Source of the DNA: G001797105 sp964528155
GTDB lineage: Bacteria > Chloroflexota > Anaerolineae > Anaerolineales > E44-bin32
Reading direction: 5' to 3'
Length of the DNA: 36,517 bases
Assembly (NCBI GenBank): GCA_964528155.1
Contig: CAZGRL010000032.1
Location: 1-36,517 of the forward strand
Positions 22,940-35,200 of this stretch are shown here, piece by piece. The number at the start of each line of letters is the position of its first letter. The stretch's first letter is position 1. The notes beneath the pieces were generated by a model. The model did not search any database. It had not been told where the DNA came from and saw only the letters and a list, made by a program, of their open reading frames with translations. Position numbers and translations under genes: made by a program.

Positions 22940-24805
22940 CTAGAACTCGGTCGAGGCTTCCTCTTCTTCATCGTCCTCGACTGCCGACGGCAGGGGTGGC
23001 GGCCACACTGACTTGCCGCGGCCCGGGCGTGCGCTGCCCGTTTCACTTTCTTCGTACGCAGCCCACTTTGGGGCCTCGTCTTCGAACACGGGCTCGGCCT
23101 GAGGTGCCGGTTTCACAGCAGGACGTGAGTCATCTGGTCGAACATCCCGGGGGGCCGGTTTCGATTTGGGCGCGTCTTCAGTCACCTGGGCGAGTCTTGA
23201 GAGAACCGAGTCATCGGGAGGCTCATCTTCTTCTTCGTGTGACTTGCCGTTGGTCCCCGACTTGGCAGGTAGTGTAGCACCCGGGCGCCAACCTCCGCTT
23301 TCGAGTTCTTTCGCCTTCTGGAGAAGGCGACTCTTGAACGCGGGCGCTTTCTTCTCTTCCTTGGGAGCAGGCTTGACCTCCTTGGCTGGCGGAGGTTCAA
23401 CTTCAGGCCTGGCTTCCTTGGGAGCAGGGCGCTTTTCGACAGGGGCGGCGGGCTTGTCGACCTGGTCGCTGGCAGACGGCTTGACGTCCTTCGCAGGCAA
23501 AAGTGCAGCTACCGGTTCATCGAGCTTCGCCGCGGGACGCTCTGCCTCTGGTCTGCCGTCTTCCACACCCCCTCGTTCGACCTGCACCTTGGCCTCGACT
23601 GGTCGAGCCCTCTGGGCCTCGTCCTGCCCCTTCGTCCTGGTAACCGGCTCCGAGATCGGCTCACTTGCCGGCGGGGCCTCCCGTCGACGCGGGGGTGCAG
23701 GCTCCTCCTCGGAGGTCGGCTCCGGTCTTGCTACGGCCTGGAGTGCAGCCAGCAGCCTCTCTTCATCGTCTTCGCTGTCCTCAATCGGTGGCTGGGCTGG
23801 CTCCGGTTCTTCCTCAAAGACGGTCTCAAGGAGAGGCGGCGACTCGACCTCGGGGAACACTGGATCATCGATGTCCAGCCCCATCATCCGGCCCAGGCTC
23901 ACGATTTCCCTGACCAGCCCTTTGACGACATTATTGGCTTTTGCCTCCATTGGCTGACCTGCCAGCCACATTAACCCATCGTTCAGGCGATCGACGGCCT
24001 CTTCGACCATGGTTCCTTGGCTGATGCCTTCTTCTTCGTGCTCCATCTCCCCAATGATCACGACCTTCTGTTTCTTGGGCGTGCCGTGCAGGATGTCGAC
24101 GGCGGTCAGGCGGATCGTGCGTCCGGCGATCACAACCTCGATGCTGGGTTCGCTGTCGGTCTCATGGACGGAGGCCATGAACGCTCGTATGGGCTGTTCA
24201 TCCGCTTCCTTCTCTTCGGCGAGCCATCTTTCGGCCTGAGGGTTGCTCATGACCACCCGACCGCCCTCTTCGACCACAGTGACCCCTAACGGAAGAGCAG
24301 TGAGCAAGTTGAGCAGGTCTCTCTGCCGATCGCGCAGCTGTCGGATGCGCTGGGTTACTTCCTCCTCCAGCATATCCCCCCTGCGCTTCTGGACTTCGGC
24401 CATCCGCTCGTTGTCCAGAAGCAGGCGACGGAACTCCATTGCCCGAGTCACGACCTTGTCAAACACACTCAAATGGTCGAATGGCTTGGTCAGGTATCCG
24501 AATGCGCCGTTGTTGAGGGCGTCCACAGCATTGTCGATCGTGGCCGCGGCCGTGGCGACCACAACCTGCACATTGGGGTCACGCTCTTTGGCGATGTGCA
24601 GCAGCTCCAGGCCGGTCACTTCCGGCATGTAGATATCTGTGATGATGACATCGTAGTCGTTCTGTTCGATCAGCGCCTGGGCCGTTCCCCCGTCCGATGC
24701 CTTATCGGGCGTGATCCCCATCTTGACCAACCTCCTGATCATGAGGTCGAGCATCGATGGTTCATCATCGGCTACCAGGACACGCATTTCGCCGTCTGCA
24801 TTCAT
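22940..24805 (-). CDS. Response regulator with receiver, PAS-like region and long disordered tail
   Basis: This 621-residue protein starts with a receiver domain (about 7-125). The acidic pocket is D13-D14, the phospho-acceptor is D57 (VIITDIYMP), T85 is the switch residue and K107 lies in YLTKPFD. A coiled coil follows, then a PAS-like region at about 165-250 (RDLLNLLTALPLGVTVVEEGGRVVMSNPQAERWL). From about 330 to the end the sequence is rich in Glu, Pro, Ala and Lys and almost certainly disordered. No DNA-binding, GGDEF, kinase or other output domain is visible. The start is the ATG at 24805, which has GAGGGAG eight bases upstream; a GTG at 24814 is possible. Its cognate kinase is not in the window. 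Confidence 0.85.
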   Translation of the reverse strand: MNADGEMRVLVADDEPSMLDLMIRRLVKMGITPDKASDGGTAQALIEQNDYDVIITDIYMPEVTGLELLHIAKERDPNVQVVVATAAATIDNAVDALNNGAFGYLTKPFDHLSVFDKVVTRAMEFRRLLLDNERMAEVQKRRGDMLEEEVTQRIRQLRDRQRDLLNLLTALPLGVTVVEEGGRVVMSNPQAERWLAEEKEADEQPIRAFMASVHETDSEPSIEVVIAGRTIRLTAVDILHGTPKKQKVVIIGEMEHEEEGISQGTMVEEAVDRLNDGLMWLAGQPMEAKANNVVKGLVREIVSLGRMMGLDIDDPVFPEVESPPLLETVFEEEPEPAQPPIEDSEDDEERLLAALQAVARPEPTSEEEPAPPRRREAPPASEPISEPVTRTKGQDEAQRARPVEAKVQVERGGVEDGRPEAERPAAKLDEPVAALLPAKDVKPSASDQVDKPAAPVEKRPAPKEARPEVEPPPAKEVKPAPKEEKKAPAFKSRLLQKAKELESGGWRPGATLPAKSGTNGKSHEEEDEPPDDSVLSRLAQVTEDAPKSKPAPRDVRPDDSRPAVKPAPQAEPVFEDEAPKWAAYEESETGSARPGRGKSVWPPPLPSAVEDDEEEEASTEF

Positions 24806-25033
24806 CGTGCGCACTCCCTCGCGGGACTGTCGGGCGATAATCCGACCCCGACCTCCCGGTCAGGCTCCCGCCCCCGGCCAGACATGCACCAGCCTCCTCG
24901 GTCCGCTCCAAGACGCATCCGGACCCGGCTACCTATATGTGTACATCGTGTCGCCGGCTCTGCCATCCCGTACGCTGATCCCCCGCGACCAGCAGCTTGC
25001 CGCGATTTGAACCTGGACGAACTCCCCCGGTAC

Positions 25034-25070
25034 ACCCCTCCTATCGCCGGCCAGCCTGCCTGGGAGGGGT
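25034..25070 (-). terminator. Hairpin just after the giant surface-protein gene
   Basis: ACCCCTCC (25034-25041) pairs with GGAGGGGT (25063-25070). An inner CCAG/CTGG pair lies in the loop. It begins one base past the stop of the giant gene. There is no T-run after it on the minus strand. The rest of the 265-base gap before the response regulator shows no gene and no convincing promoter. Confidence 0.45.
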
Positions 25071-26250
25071 TCACGGTACTTCCTCCGACCCCAGCGAGGA
25101 GGACGGCTCCTTGAAGCGCAGGGCTAGAATGTGAGCCTTCTGGGCTTCGGCGGTCAGCCCGCCATCGGCGGCGTAGTTGGCATCGATGGTCGACCCCCCA
25201 GGGCTGTACTCGCCGTAGGCCCAGACGATCTGGGTGTCGTACTCCGTCCGGTCCATCGGCTTGTTGGCTTCGGTCGCCTGGCCTCCGTCGATCTGGATCT
25301 CGGCCCACTCTCCCGAGGAAAGTGTCCCCCCGCTCGCGTCATCGTGCATCATGACCGCCAGATAGATGTAATCCCGGTACTCGCCACCACCGACCGGAGC
25401 GATCGGCAAGGAGGCCTTGTTGACATACGCGCTCGAGCCGGTGGTACTCAACCCGGGCGAGTCGGCGGTCTCCACGAGCTCAAAGACATCCGATCGGAAG
25501 AGGAGCTGTGTCAGCCCCATCCGCTCACTTCCGGTTGTATCGTCCGGCTGATGTCTGAAGCTGAACGTCTGCGAGCTCGTCGAGAGCGTGCGTTCCTCGA
25601 AATGGGTGATCGGCACCACGATCACATCGCTGCCGGAGATATAGGTCTCATCTGAGTTTTGAGCATCCGAACCGGTTTCATCAACCAGGTACATGCCACC
25701 GTTCGCGGCCCCACCCGGCGCCTCATGGAAGTAACCGTTGGCCATCCAGACGTAGTCGCCGGCGGAGCTCGGCGTGAAGTTGATGGACTGCGGGACAGTC
25801 GGGTTGAACGTATCCGTCGTCGGCGTGAGCGTTTCGGCATACTGAATATCCGCGTTGGCGGGGTCGGGGATCATGAATGCCAGGATTTGGGCCTTATCGA
25901 TGGCATCCTCCCCGCCGTCGGCGCGGAAGTCAAGGCGCACCTGTTGGGTGCTGGTCGTGCCGGTGACCTTGAACACGACGGCGAAGGTCTGCCAGGCATC
26001 GCCCGACATGCGGTAGCTGATGTTGTTGTTGCCAGTGCGGGTGCTTCCGTTGAGGCGGACACGGGCGCGACCGACGTCCTGCTCGGTGCCGGCGTCGCCC
26101 ACGTGTTCTTGCCGCCAGGTCAACACAACCACCCACTGTTCGCTGTTGTCAGTGGGCGTGAAGTCCAGCCCGGCCTTCTGGCTGTAGGTTGTGCTGGTGG
26201 TCGACGAGTAGCCCATGCTCTGCGCCAGGAACCGGCGTGACGAGGGCGTG
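25071..26250 (-). other. Unassigned C-terminal region of the giant protein
   Basis: About 390 residues match no family I know. They look like beta-sandwich domains, with alternating hydrophobic strands and many Thr, Ser, Gly and Asp: EQWVVVLTWRQEHVGDAG, QQVRLDFRADGGEDAID, GDYVWMANGYFHEAPGGAA, YIYLAVMMHDDASGG and QKAHILALRFKEP. Two similar halves may be present, because AQILAFMIPD near the middle echoes AHILALRFKEP at the end. Surface attachment or export could reside here. Confidence 0.5.
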
Positions 26251-29200
26251 TTGGTCGGCGGGCTGGCGGCGGATGCGTTCCCGTAGTACACGTAGTAGCC
26301 AGTGTCCGTGTTCCCGGCCGAGATCGCGTTCACGGTCTTGAACATCAAAGTTGTGTTGGCCTGATCCCAGGCGGAGGCGTTCTGGTTGTCGTCGAAGAGC
26401 GTGCGATCGACCTCGGTCCAACTGCCTCCATCCCAATACACGATCCGCACGTCGTCCCCGCTGGCCAGCGCTTTGCCGGCAGTCACCAACGCGTCGTGAT
26501 CCAACTGGAATCGGGTCGGATAATCCGCAGCGATGTCCGTCGATCCAGCCGAGACGGTGATCTGGGCCCGGCATGCGTAGCTTCCGTCCCACCACGACAG
26601 ACTGGGAATTCCGGTGAACTCGTCGGCGCCGATGTCGGGCTGGCTGGCATCTCGCCCGTCGCCATCGATGTCGTCCGTGATGGGCAGGTTTGCATCACTA
26701 TCCAGATCGGCCCCGTACGATCCCCACAGACCATTGGAGTCATTAACCAGATGCAGGTCTTCTGACCCGGCAGTGAGGTCGACGAAGTAGCTGCTGTAGT
26801 TCGACTGGCCATTCACGCTGTGCGAGCCGTTTGTGCTCGAATCGAACGCGACGTTGTAGTCCTCGGTATCGAAATTGCCGTAGAAGGCGAACTCCGGGAA
26901 GGCGACACCGGCGTAGACCAACCCCACATAATTGTTGTAGGCGATGATGGTATTGCTGCCGTAGTCATAGATCCCGTAGGCATTGTCCGCGCTGCTGCTC
27001 GACTGAAGGTCATACAGCGTGTTGTTGTAGACGTAGTGCGTCTTCCCTGACGTAGAACTGGATATGCCGCGTACGCCGCCAGCGGCAGCGGAGGAAACGC
27101 TGGTTAGATCGAAGATGATGTTGTTGGCAACCTTCGAGTCATCCGAGTTGTCCAAAAAGATCCCGGTCACTCGGCTGTTGTCACTGTCGTCATAATTGCT
27201 GTTCACCAAGCCATGGATCAGGTTATCAGTGAAACGCACATCCTGCATTCCACCGTCGGTGTCGTTAGCCATCAGGCCGCGGAGGTTCTCGCCGTTGGTG
27301 ATGCCAGACCCGTCGATTTCAACCCCCTCGATCCGCACGTATCCATTGTCTGTGCTGACAAGTATGAAGTTAAACCATTCGTCGGTTACAGGTCCCGTTG
27401 GAGCGATTCGGTATCCACTTCCGGGCGTGCCCTCGTGGCGCTGCGACACGCCGACCTCGCTGGAGTCAGTCGGCGTATAGACCCGGATGTAGCTGCTCGG
27501 GCCGGTCACCCAGGGCTCTTCGATCCGCACGTACTTGGACGGATCTGGGCCGTCTTTGTAAGCTGCAATGTTGAGCTGGAAGTTGCCGGCGACTAGATTC
27601 GAGGTGTTGAGATGGTCGACATCATTCGCCCCCGATGCGCCGAAGGCGGCGGAAAGTGAGTTGAAGGCGCGGTAGATGGTGATGGCGGTCGAACCGAAGG
27701 TGATATTCACATCGCCCGGGGTGCCGCCGTTGGCGGCAGAATCTTCGATGGTGAACTCGGTGGCGCTATTGCGGCCGGTGATGTAATAGCGGCTTGAGCC
27801 TCGCCTGATCTCGTCCCCCACTCCGATGTTGTCCGATGCCCCACTCGCCAGCGTCAGGTTGCCTACTGACGCGGAGGCGCTGCCGGAGTACAGGGCCGAA
27901 GAAGTTGTCCCGACGGAGTAATACATCGTCATTGTGCCCGTTGTCGTGACATTCAGGGCGAACTCAGATGTGTTGCCGCTGGCGTCGGTAGCCGTCGCAG
28001 TGATCTCGTCGCCGACAATCAAAGACCCGCGGGCAAAAGTGAAGGTGAACTGGTTGGCAGTAGCGTCGTTCGTGCCAGCCGAGCCATTGCTGTCATCCCC
28101 TGAGCCTTCCACCTTGGAGGCGACGAACCTCTGTCCCTCACCATGGCCGCTGGCGTCACCATCCGCCTCGAAGAACTCGATCGTGGCGCCGGGCCGAGAT
28201 TCGCCGGTGATGGTGATGTTGCCGCCGGAGATATCCGCGGTGTAGATGACCGGGAAGTTCAACAAGCCATTGGGGCCGGTATCGCCGTCGCCGGCGTCGT
28301 TCGCCGTGACGCCGTACCCGTCTTCCGTGCCGCCCTCGAGGTCGATACCCAGGTCACCATTGCCGAAGATCGAATTGCCCGACACGCGTATCCCTGAGGG
28401 GTCGGTTGCGGCATCGACGAGCAGCACGCCCACGCCCGTGTTGAAGGCGATCGTGTTGCCCACCCCTGACGAGGTTCCGCCGATAGTCACGCCTGGAACA
28501 TGCCAGACGGCGACTCCAGTGCCATTGGGCACCGGCAGAGTACCTGTGGCGTCCGATCCGATCAAATTGCCTTGCACGACGTCGCCACCCGGGCTCAAGA
28601 CGTCGCTGATGACGATGCCATGCGAGCTATTACCTGAGATCAGGTTCCCTGCGCCCGCTACCGTGCCGCCGATCGTGTTGCTGTTGGCCCCGTTGTCGAT
28701 ATCGATGCCGTCGTACGTGTTCCCGAGGGACGAAGTGCCGCTGACGTCCGTGCCGATGTAGTTTCCCTGGACGATGTTCCCGGTTGCGGTCGCGTTGTAG
28801 ATGAAGATGCCGTCGTCGTTGTTGCCCGAGAGCAGATTGCGGTCGGCGGGGGATGTCCCGCCAATAACATTGTCAGCGGATCGAATGAAGACGCCCCTCT
28901 GCCCGTTGCCGAGATCCGAGGTGCCGGTCACGTCGGTGCCGAGGTAGTTGCCGGCAATGGTATTGGTGCCGCCGCTCAAGATGTCGATGCCCTGGCCGGA
29001 GAAGCTGTGGATCACCAGACCGCGGATCGTGCTGCCACCCGCAGTGAGGGTCAGGCCGCTCACGCTGGCCCCCGCCGAGCTGCCGTCGAGCTCAACCAGC
29101 AGCACCGCATCCGAGGCTCCCGGCGAGGCCACCGTGTTGGCTTGCGCGCCGGATTGGGTGTAGCCATCGATCGTGACCGGATCGGTGATCGACGGCAACG

Positions 29201-32200
29201 CGGAGGCGGGCTGAATGGTGAACTCGAAATTCGGCGCTCCCTGGTAGCCGGGGTCGCTCGTGGGGATGTTGAAGTTGATCGTGTCGATGGTCGCCGAGGC
29301 GTTGGCCTCTTCGATTGCGGCGCGAAGGGTGCATATCCCATTCCCTGACCCGGTCTCGCAGATATCGTCGCCCGGGTTGAAATCGCCGCCGTCGCCTGTG
29401 GAATTGACCATCAGCGCACTGCCCGTAACGGTAAAGTTCAATCCGAACTCGGACGTGTTTCCGCTGAGATCTGTCGCCGTCGCAGTGAGATCATCTCCAA
29501 CGATCAGCGATCCAGCCGCGAATGTGAAGGTGAACTGGTTGGCCGTCGCGTCGGTCGTGCCGGCCGAGCCATTGCTGTCATCTCCTGAGCCCTCCACCTT
29601 GGAGGCGATGAACGTCTGCCCCTCGCCGTAGCCTGTAATGTCCCCATCGGCCTCGAAGAACTCGACCGTGACCCCCGGCCTAGTTTCGCCAGTGACCGTC
29701 ACATTCGCGCCGGAGATCACTGCGCTGTAGATCACCGGGAAGTTCAGCAGATCATTCGACCCACTGTCACCGTCGCCCGCGTCGTTGGATGTCGCCCCGT
29801 CGAAGTACGGCGGTGCAGCCGTTCCGGCGACCAGGTCGATGCCGATGCTGCTGTTGGCGTAGATGCTGTTGTGCGAGATCGTGTTGTGATTCGTCTGACC
29901 GCTGTCTTCAACGTGCACCGCCACGCCGACATAGTTGCCGCTGGCGATATTGTTGGTCACGGTATTGCCGCTGGGGCCGTTTCGGATCGTGATACCGGCG
30001 CCGAGGTTGTTCATCACTGTATTGTTGTCGACGAGGTTGTTGCCGGTCCCGGCGGCTTGTGAACCAAGCTCAATGCCCGACCCGGAGTCGTTTTTGACTG
30101 CCATCGACATGTTGATGTTGTCGTGACTCAGGTTGTACTGGACGATCCCGTTGATGCCATTGAGGTCGATACCGTCGTGCGCGTCATCCAGCCAGTCGTT
30201 GCTGAAGACCTCGCAGTAGGTGACGTTGAGGGTGGACCCACTATTGTTACCGGTTATGCCACCCAGTCCGTTGTAGCCGACGTAGCTCGAGGTAACGCTT
30301 AGATTGGCCGGGCTGTCCAGTCGAATCCCTTGCGCCTGGTTGCGCTCGGCGCCCGGGTTGGAGCCATCCGGCAAGGGGCCGACGAACATGTAACGGACAG
30401 TGCGGTTCAGGCCGGCGCCGGCCCCGCCCGTGCCTCGCAAACCATTGTTGGCGCCGTAGATGACCAGTCCCTCCACCAGGATATTGGAGGTGTCGCCGCT
30501 GATCGTGAGCCCATCAAACCCGTTGCCGTCGATGGCGATTTCAGGCCGTTCGTATTGAGGTAGTGGCTCGGCGTCGACGCCGACCGTGCCTCCGGTGCCG
30601 ACCTGTCCGACGTTGGTGTCACCCCGGTTTGTGGCCTGGGTGAACCCCAGGATCTGCAATCCGTTGTCAGAGAGTGATGGCAGGGCACTGCCCAGGCTGA
30701 TCGTCCACCACTGCCCATTGAAGCCCGGGTCGCCGCTTGGGATGCTGAATTGGATCGAGTCCAGACTCGGCGAGGCATTCCCCTCCTGGATGGCCGCCCG
30801 CAAGGTGCACACGCCGTTGCCGGGGGATGTCTCGCAGACCCCATTACCCGGGCTGGCATCGGTGCCGTCGCCGGTCGAATTGACCAGCAGCGGCGTCGTC
30901 GGGGTGGATGTTGCTGTGGGCGTCGGGCTGGGAGTCGAGGTCGCAGTCGCCGTAGCCATGTCGGTGGCGGTCGGCGTAGGACTGGCCGTCTCAGTGGCCG
31001 TTGGAGTCGGCGTGGCGGTCGAGCAATAGCTGCTGGCTTGCTCTTCCGCACCTGGAGCCGAGTGGAAGGTCCCGGGTGAACCCTGGTTGTTGAACTCTGT
31101 CTGGATCCAGGCGGTCGTGTGGCCGGTGGTGGCGATGCGGGCTTCGTCAATGATCCCAGAGAATGGATAGGTCGGATCGCTGTTCCCATGGCGGCCGATT
31201 TCGAGGGTCGGGCCCAGGCTGTAGATGATCGGGCTGGTGTCCGTATTGCTGTCGACCTGGACGCCGTCGATGTACATGAACATCCCGGTGGCGTTCTGGC
31301 CGGCCACGAGGTAGTGCAGGCCTCCGTCGATGATATTTACCCCTAGCGGTGCCAAGTTGACCCAGGTGGATCCGTTGTACTTGGAGAAGAGAACTCGGCC
31401 GTCGGTCCATACACGGAGCACATAGCTGTCGCCGCGGGAGATGATATCGCCGTTGAGGGAGATCGGACCGTCGACCCGGACCCAGGCCGAGACGGTCAGC
31501 AGGTTGGCGGGGTCCGTGCCGGAGGGACTTGCGACCGTCACGTAGTCGTCGTCGCCACCGAAGTCATCCGCTCCATCGATCTGGCCGGCGGCATTGGTCG
31601 TGCCGCCACCACCGTCCTGGAAATTCTGCGGCGTTCCATCGTTCCCATTGCCGGTCGAGTCTTCATGGCCTCCGACCGTGCCGTCGGCCGGCGTTTCGTC
31701 GAGGTGATAGACCGCGGCGTAGTTCGACGTCCAAACACCGGCGGCGTTTTCCTGGGAGAGCGTGGCGCCGTTGCCGTAGTACATGTAGATCGTGGTGTCG
31801 ACCGAACTTGAGAGACTGGGTATTCGCACCCAGGCCCGAAGCGCTCCAGACGAACCATCGAAGTACTCGATCTCATGATCGAGCTGCGTGGTCCCGTCCG
31901 AAGAGGTGAAGACGATGTCGTCGCCGTCATCCTGAGCGTCTGCGGCCAGGTCAGCATCGGAATTGATGCTGATAAGCACGGGGAAGTTGGCGAGATTGGC
32001 CACGACCTGGGAAGCGCTGATGGTGATCGGCTTGCGATACGACCAGTCACACTGTGCAAACATAATGGCCGAACCCGTCGCCGTCGCTGTAGGCGTGGGC
32101 GTGTCCGTCGCCGTCGCTGTCGGCGTCGGTGTCGCCGTCGGAGTGGGTGTCTCCGTCGCCGTCGCAGTTGGTGTTGGCGTGTCAGTTGCCGTCGGCGTGG

Positions 32201-35200
32201 GTGTCGGCGTGTTGGTTGCCGTCGGCGTGGGTGTGGCCGTGTCGGTCGCCGTTGGGGTTGAAGTGGGCGTGGCCGTCGGACCGCAGAAGGAAGAGTTCAG
32301 TTCCTCGGCTCCGACGCCGTAGAACCCGCTCGGATCGCTCTCGTTGTTGAACTCGGTCGTCACCCAGGCCGAAGAGCGGGCGACATCCGAGATGCGGATC
32401 TCATCGAGCTGACCCTCCCATTCTGCACTCCATACCTGGTCCTGCGGCTGATCGCCGTGGCCCAGCCAGACGGCTTTGGAGGTCGTCGAAGGCGTGATGT
32501 TGTCGGACTTGGGCAGGGTGTTGCCGTCCTGGACGCCATCGACGAAGACCCTCATCGTCGAGCCGTCATAGGTCGCCACGATGTGATGCCAGGATCCGGC
32601 CGAGATCACGGTGTCTGTCCTCAGCGAATAGGCCGACCCCGGAAGGTTGAACGTGACACACAATGGATTGCTGATCGGACACTGATATTCATCGTCATAC
32701 ATCCACAGACTGTAGCCGTCGTTCCATCCCTTGTGGTTGAGGATGCCGTAGACGGTTTCGCCGTCTGGAGCAGGAAAAACGTCGTGCTGGACCCACGCCT
32801 CGAGCGTGATCTGGTTGCCTGTAATGTCCAGCACCGGATCACTCCCGACGTCAATAAAGTCATGCTTGGAGTCTCTGACGTATAGGCTATAGGCCTCGGC
32901 AGCATGGGCTGTCGTGGCGTTCGATGTAACGGTAACCTGGGTCCCGCTGTCGCGTGATGCGACGATGAAACTCTCCTCATTGGCGCCGCCGGGATCGATG
33001 GTCAGGTGGTCGCCAGCCTGGATGTCCAACGGCACAAACGGGGTATCTGGCGGGGTGCCACTGAACGTCACGATATTGGAGCCCAGCGCAACGGAGGCGT
33101 CTCCCACGGTGTAGACGATATTGAAGTCTTGTCCGTAGCCGATCGAGCCCGTGACCTGACTCGGTACATAGAGAGGATCGCCGTCGCCGCCCTGGCCGTT
33201 ATTGCCGTATTGCGAGCTATCTTCGTACTCTCCAACCGTTCCGTTCCCGCTCTCCGACAGGTGCCAGACGCCCAGGTAGTCGCTGTCCCACACCGCCGAC
33301 GGATCCTCGGTGGCGACGTTGAGGCCCGGATAGCCGTAGTACATGTAGATCACGGTGTCGACCGAAGATGACAGGCTGGGAATCTCGACCCATGCCACGA
33401 GGTCCCCTGTCGATCCATCGAATGTCTCGATCTCGTGGGCCAACTGCGTTGAACCATCCGAGCTGGCAAAGAGGATGTCGTTGCCGTCATTCCGGGCGTC
33501 GTCGCGCAGATCCGTGTCCGTCAGATTGATGAGGACCGGGTAACCCGTCAGGTTGCCGGCGACCTTGGTGTGGTCGATCGTGATCGGCTTGCGGTAGGCG
33601 AAGTCGCATGGGTCAAAGACGTAGGGCGTGGCCGTCGCCGTGGGCGTCGGCGTGGGAGTCCCGCACGCGGCATTGTCCAGCGATCCGTCGCTTGTGTACC
33701 GCACCAACGAGACATCGTCATCGGTCGCATTGTAGCTGTGCCCGACCAGGATGATTTTCCCGTCGGGCTGAATCAGCACAGTCTCACCGTCGTCGGTATA
33801 GCCGCCATCAAAAGTGACGATTCCGTCTCCATCAAAGCTTGTATCGAGGCTGCCGTCACTATTGTAGCGGGCGAGCACCAGGTCATCGTTGGTCCCGTTG
33901 AATGCGGAGCCTCCGACGAGGATCTTGCCGTCGCTCTGGAGGGCGATCGCCTCGCCCCGGTCCTGCCCGCTCCCGATCGGGGTCGTGACGATGCCGTCGG
34001 TGTCGAAGCTGGTGTCAAGACTCCCGTCGCTGTTGTAGCGGGCCAGACCGATGTCCTCGCTGGCGCCGTTGGTGATGCGCCCTGCCACCACGATCTTTCC
34101 ATCGGACTGGATGACCACCTCTCGGCCGTTGTCGGCATCGCCGAAGAAGTCCGTATTGACCAGGCCATCGCCGTCGAATGACGTGTCCAGACTGCCGTCG
34201 GTGTTGTAGCGGGCCAGGGCAAAGTCATTGACGCCGCCGCTCCCACGCTGGCCCACCACCACGATCTTGCCGTCGCTTTGCAGGACGACGTCACGCGCCC
34301 GATCTCCACCTCCGGCAAAGTTCGTCGTCACGATGCCGTCGCCGTCAAAGCCCGTGTCAAGGCTGCCGTCGGTGTTGTAGCGGACGACGGCAAAGTCATC
34401 ACTGGCGCCATTGTTGGCATACCCAACCACCACGATCTTGCCGTCCGACTGAATGACCACACCATTGGCCTCATCGCTGGCGATCCCAACGTCCGTGGTG
34501 ACGACGCCGTCCGTGTCGAAACTGGTGTCCAGGCTGCCATCGCTGTTGTAACGCACGACGGTGAATTCATGCGAAGACCCGTTGTTGCTCCAGCCGGCCA
34601 CAACGATCTTGCCGTCGGATTGAAGCGCGACTGCACCAGCGCTACTGCTCCAGGTCCCCAGGTCGGTGGTAACGATGCCATCGCCGTCGAAAGTAGTGTC
34701 CAGGCTGCCATCGCTGTTGTAGCGGACCACCAGAAAATCAAGATACGTGCCATTGTCGCTGGCCCCGACCACCACGACCTTCCCGTCCGGTTGGAGCACC
34801 CCCCAGTTGGTGTAGTCTTCCCCGCTCCCAACGGAGGTAATCACCACGCCATTGTCCCCAAAGCATCCCGGCACGGGCGTATTTGTCGGCGTCGCCGTAG
34901 GCGTGTCGGTTGGTGTTGGGGTGGGCGTATCCGTCGGCGTCGGGGTGGGCGTGCCCGTGGCCGTCGGGGTGGGCGTATCCGTCGCCGTGGGCGTAGCCGT
35001 CGGTGTCGGTGTGGGTGTGTCCGTTGGCGTCGCCGTAGGCGTATCGGTTGGCGTCGGGGTTGGCGTGTCCGTCGGCGTCGGCGTGGGTGTGTCCGTCGGC
35101 GTCGGCGTGGGTGTATCCGTCGGCGTCGGCGTGGAGGTGGCCGGCGGCGGGACGTACTCGTCGGCGCCCATGTCCCAGGCGGTGATCTGGGGCCGGCTGT

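Noticed and set aside
23166..23957. Plus-strand Ser/Gly-rich frame opposite the response regulator tail
   Set aside because: It is the complement of the Glu/Pro/Ala-rich tail, with no independent features.
25000..25035. tRNA-like TTCAAAT stretch on the minus strand
   Set aside because: The flanking bases do not form a T-stem and no acceptor or anticodon stem can be drawn.
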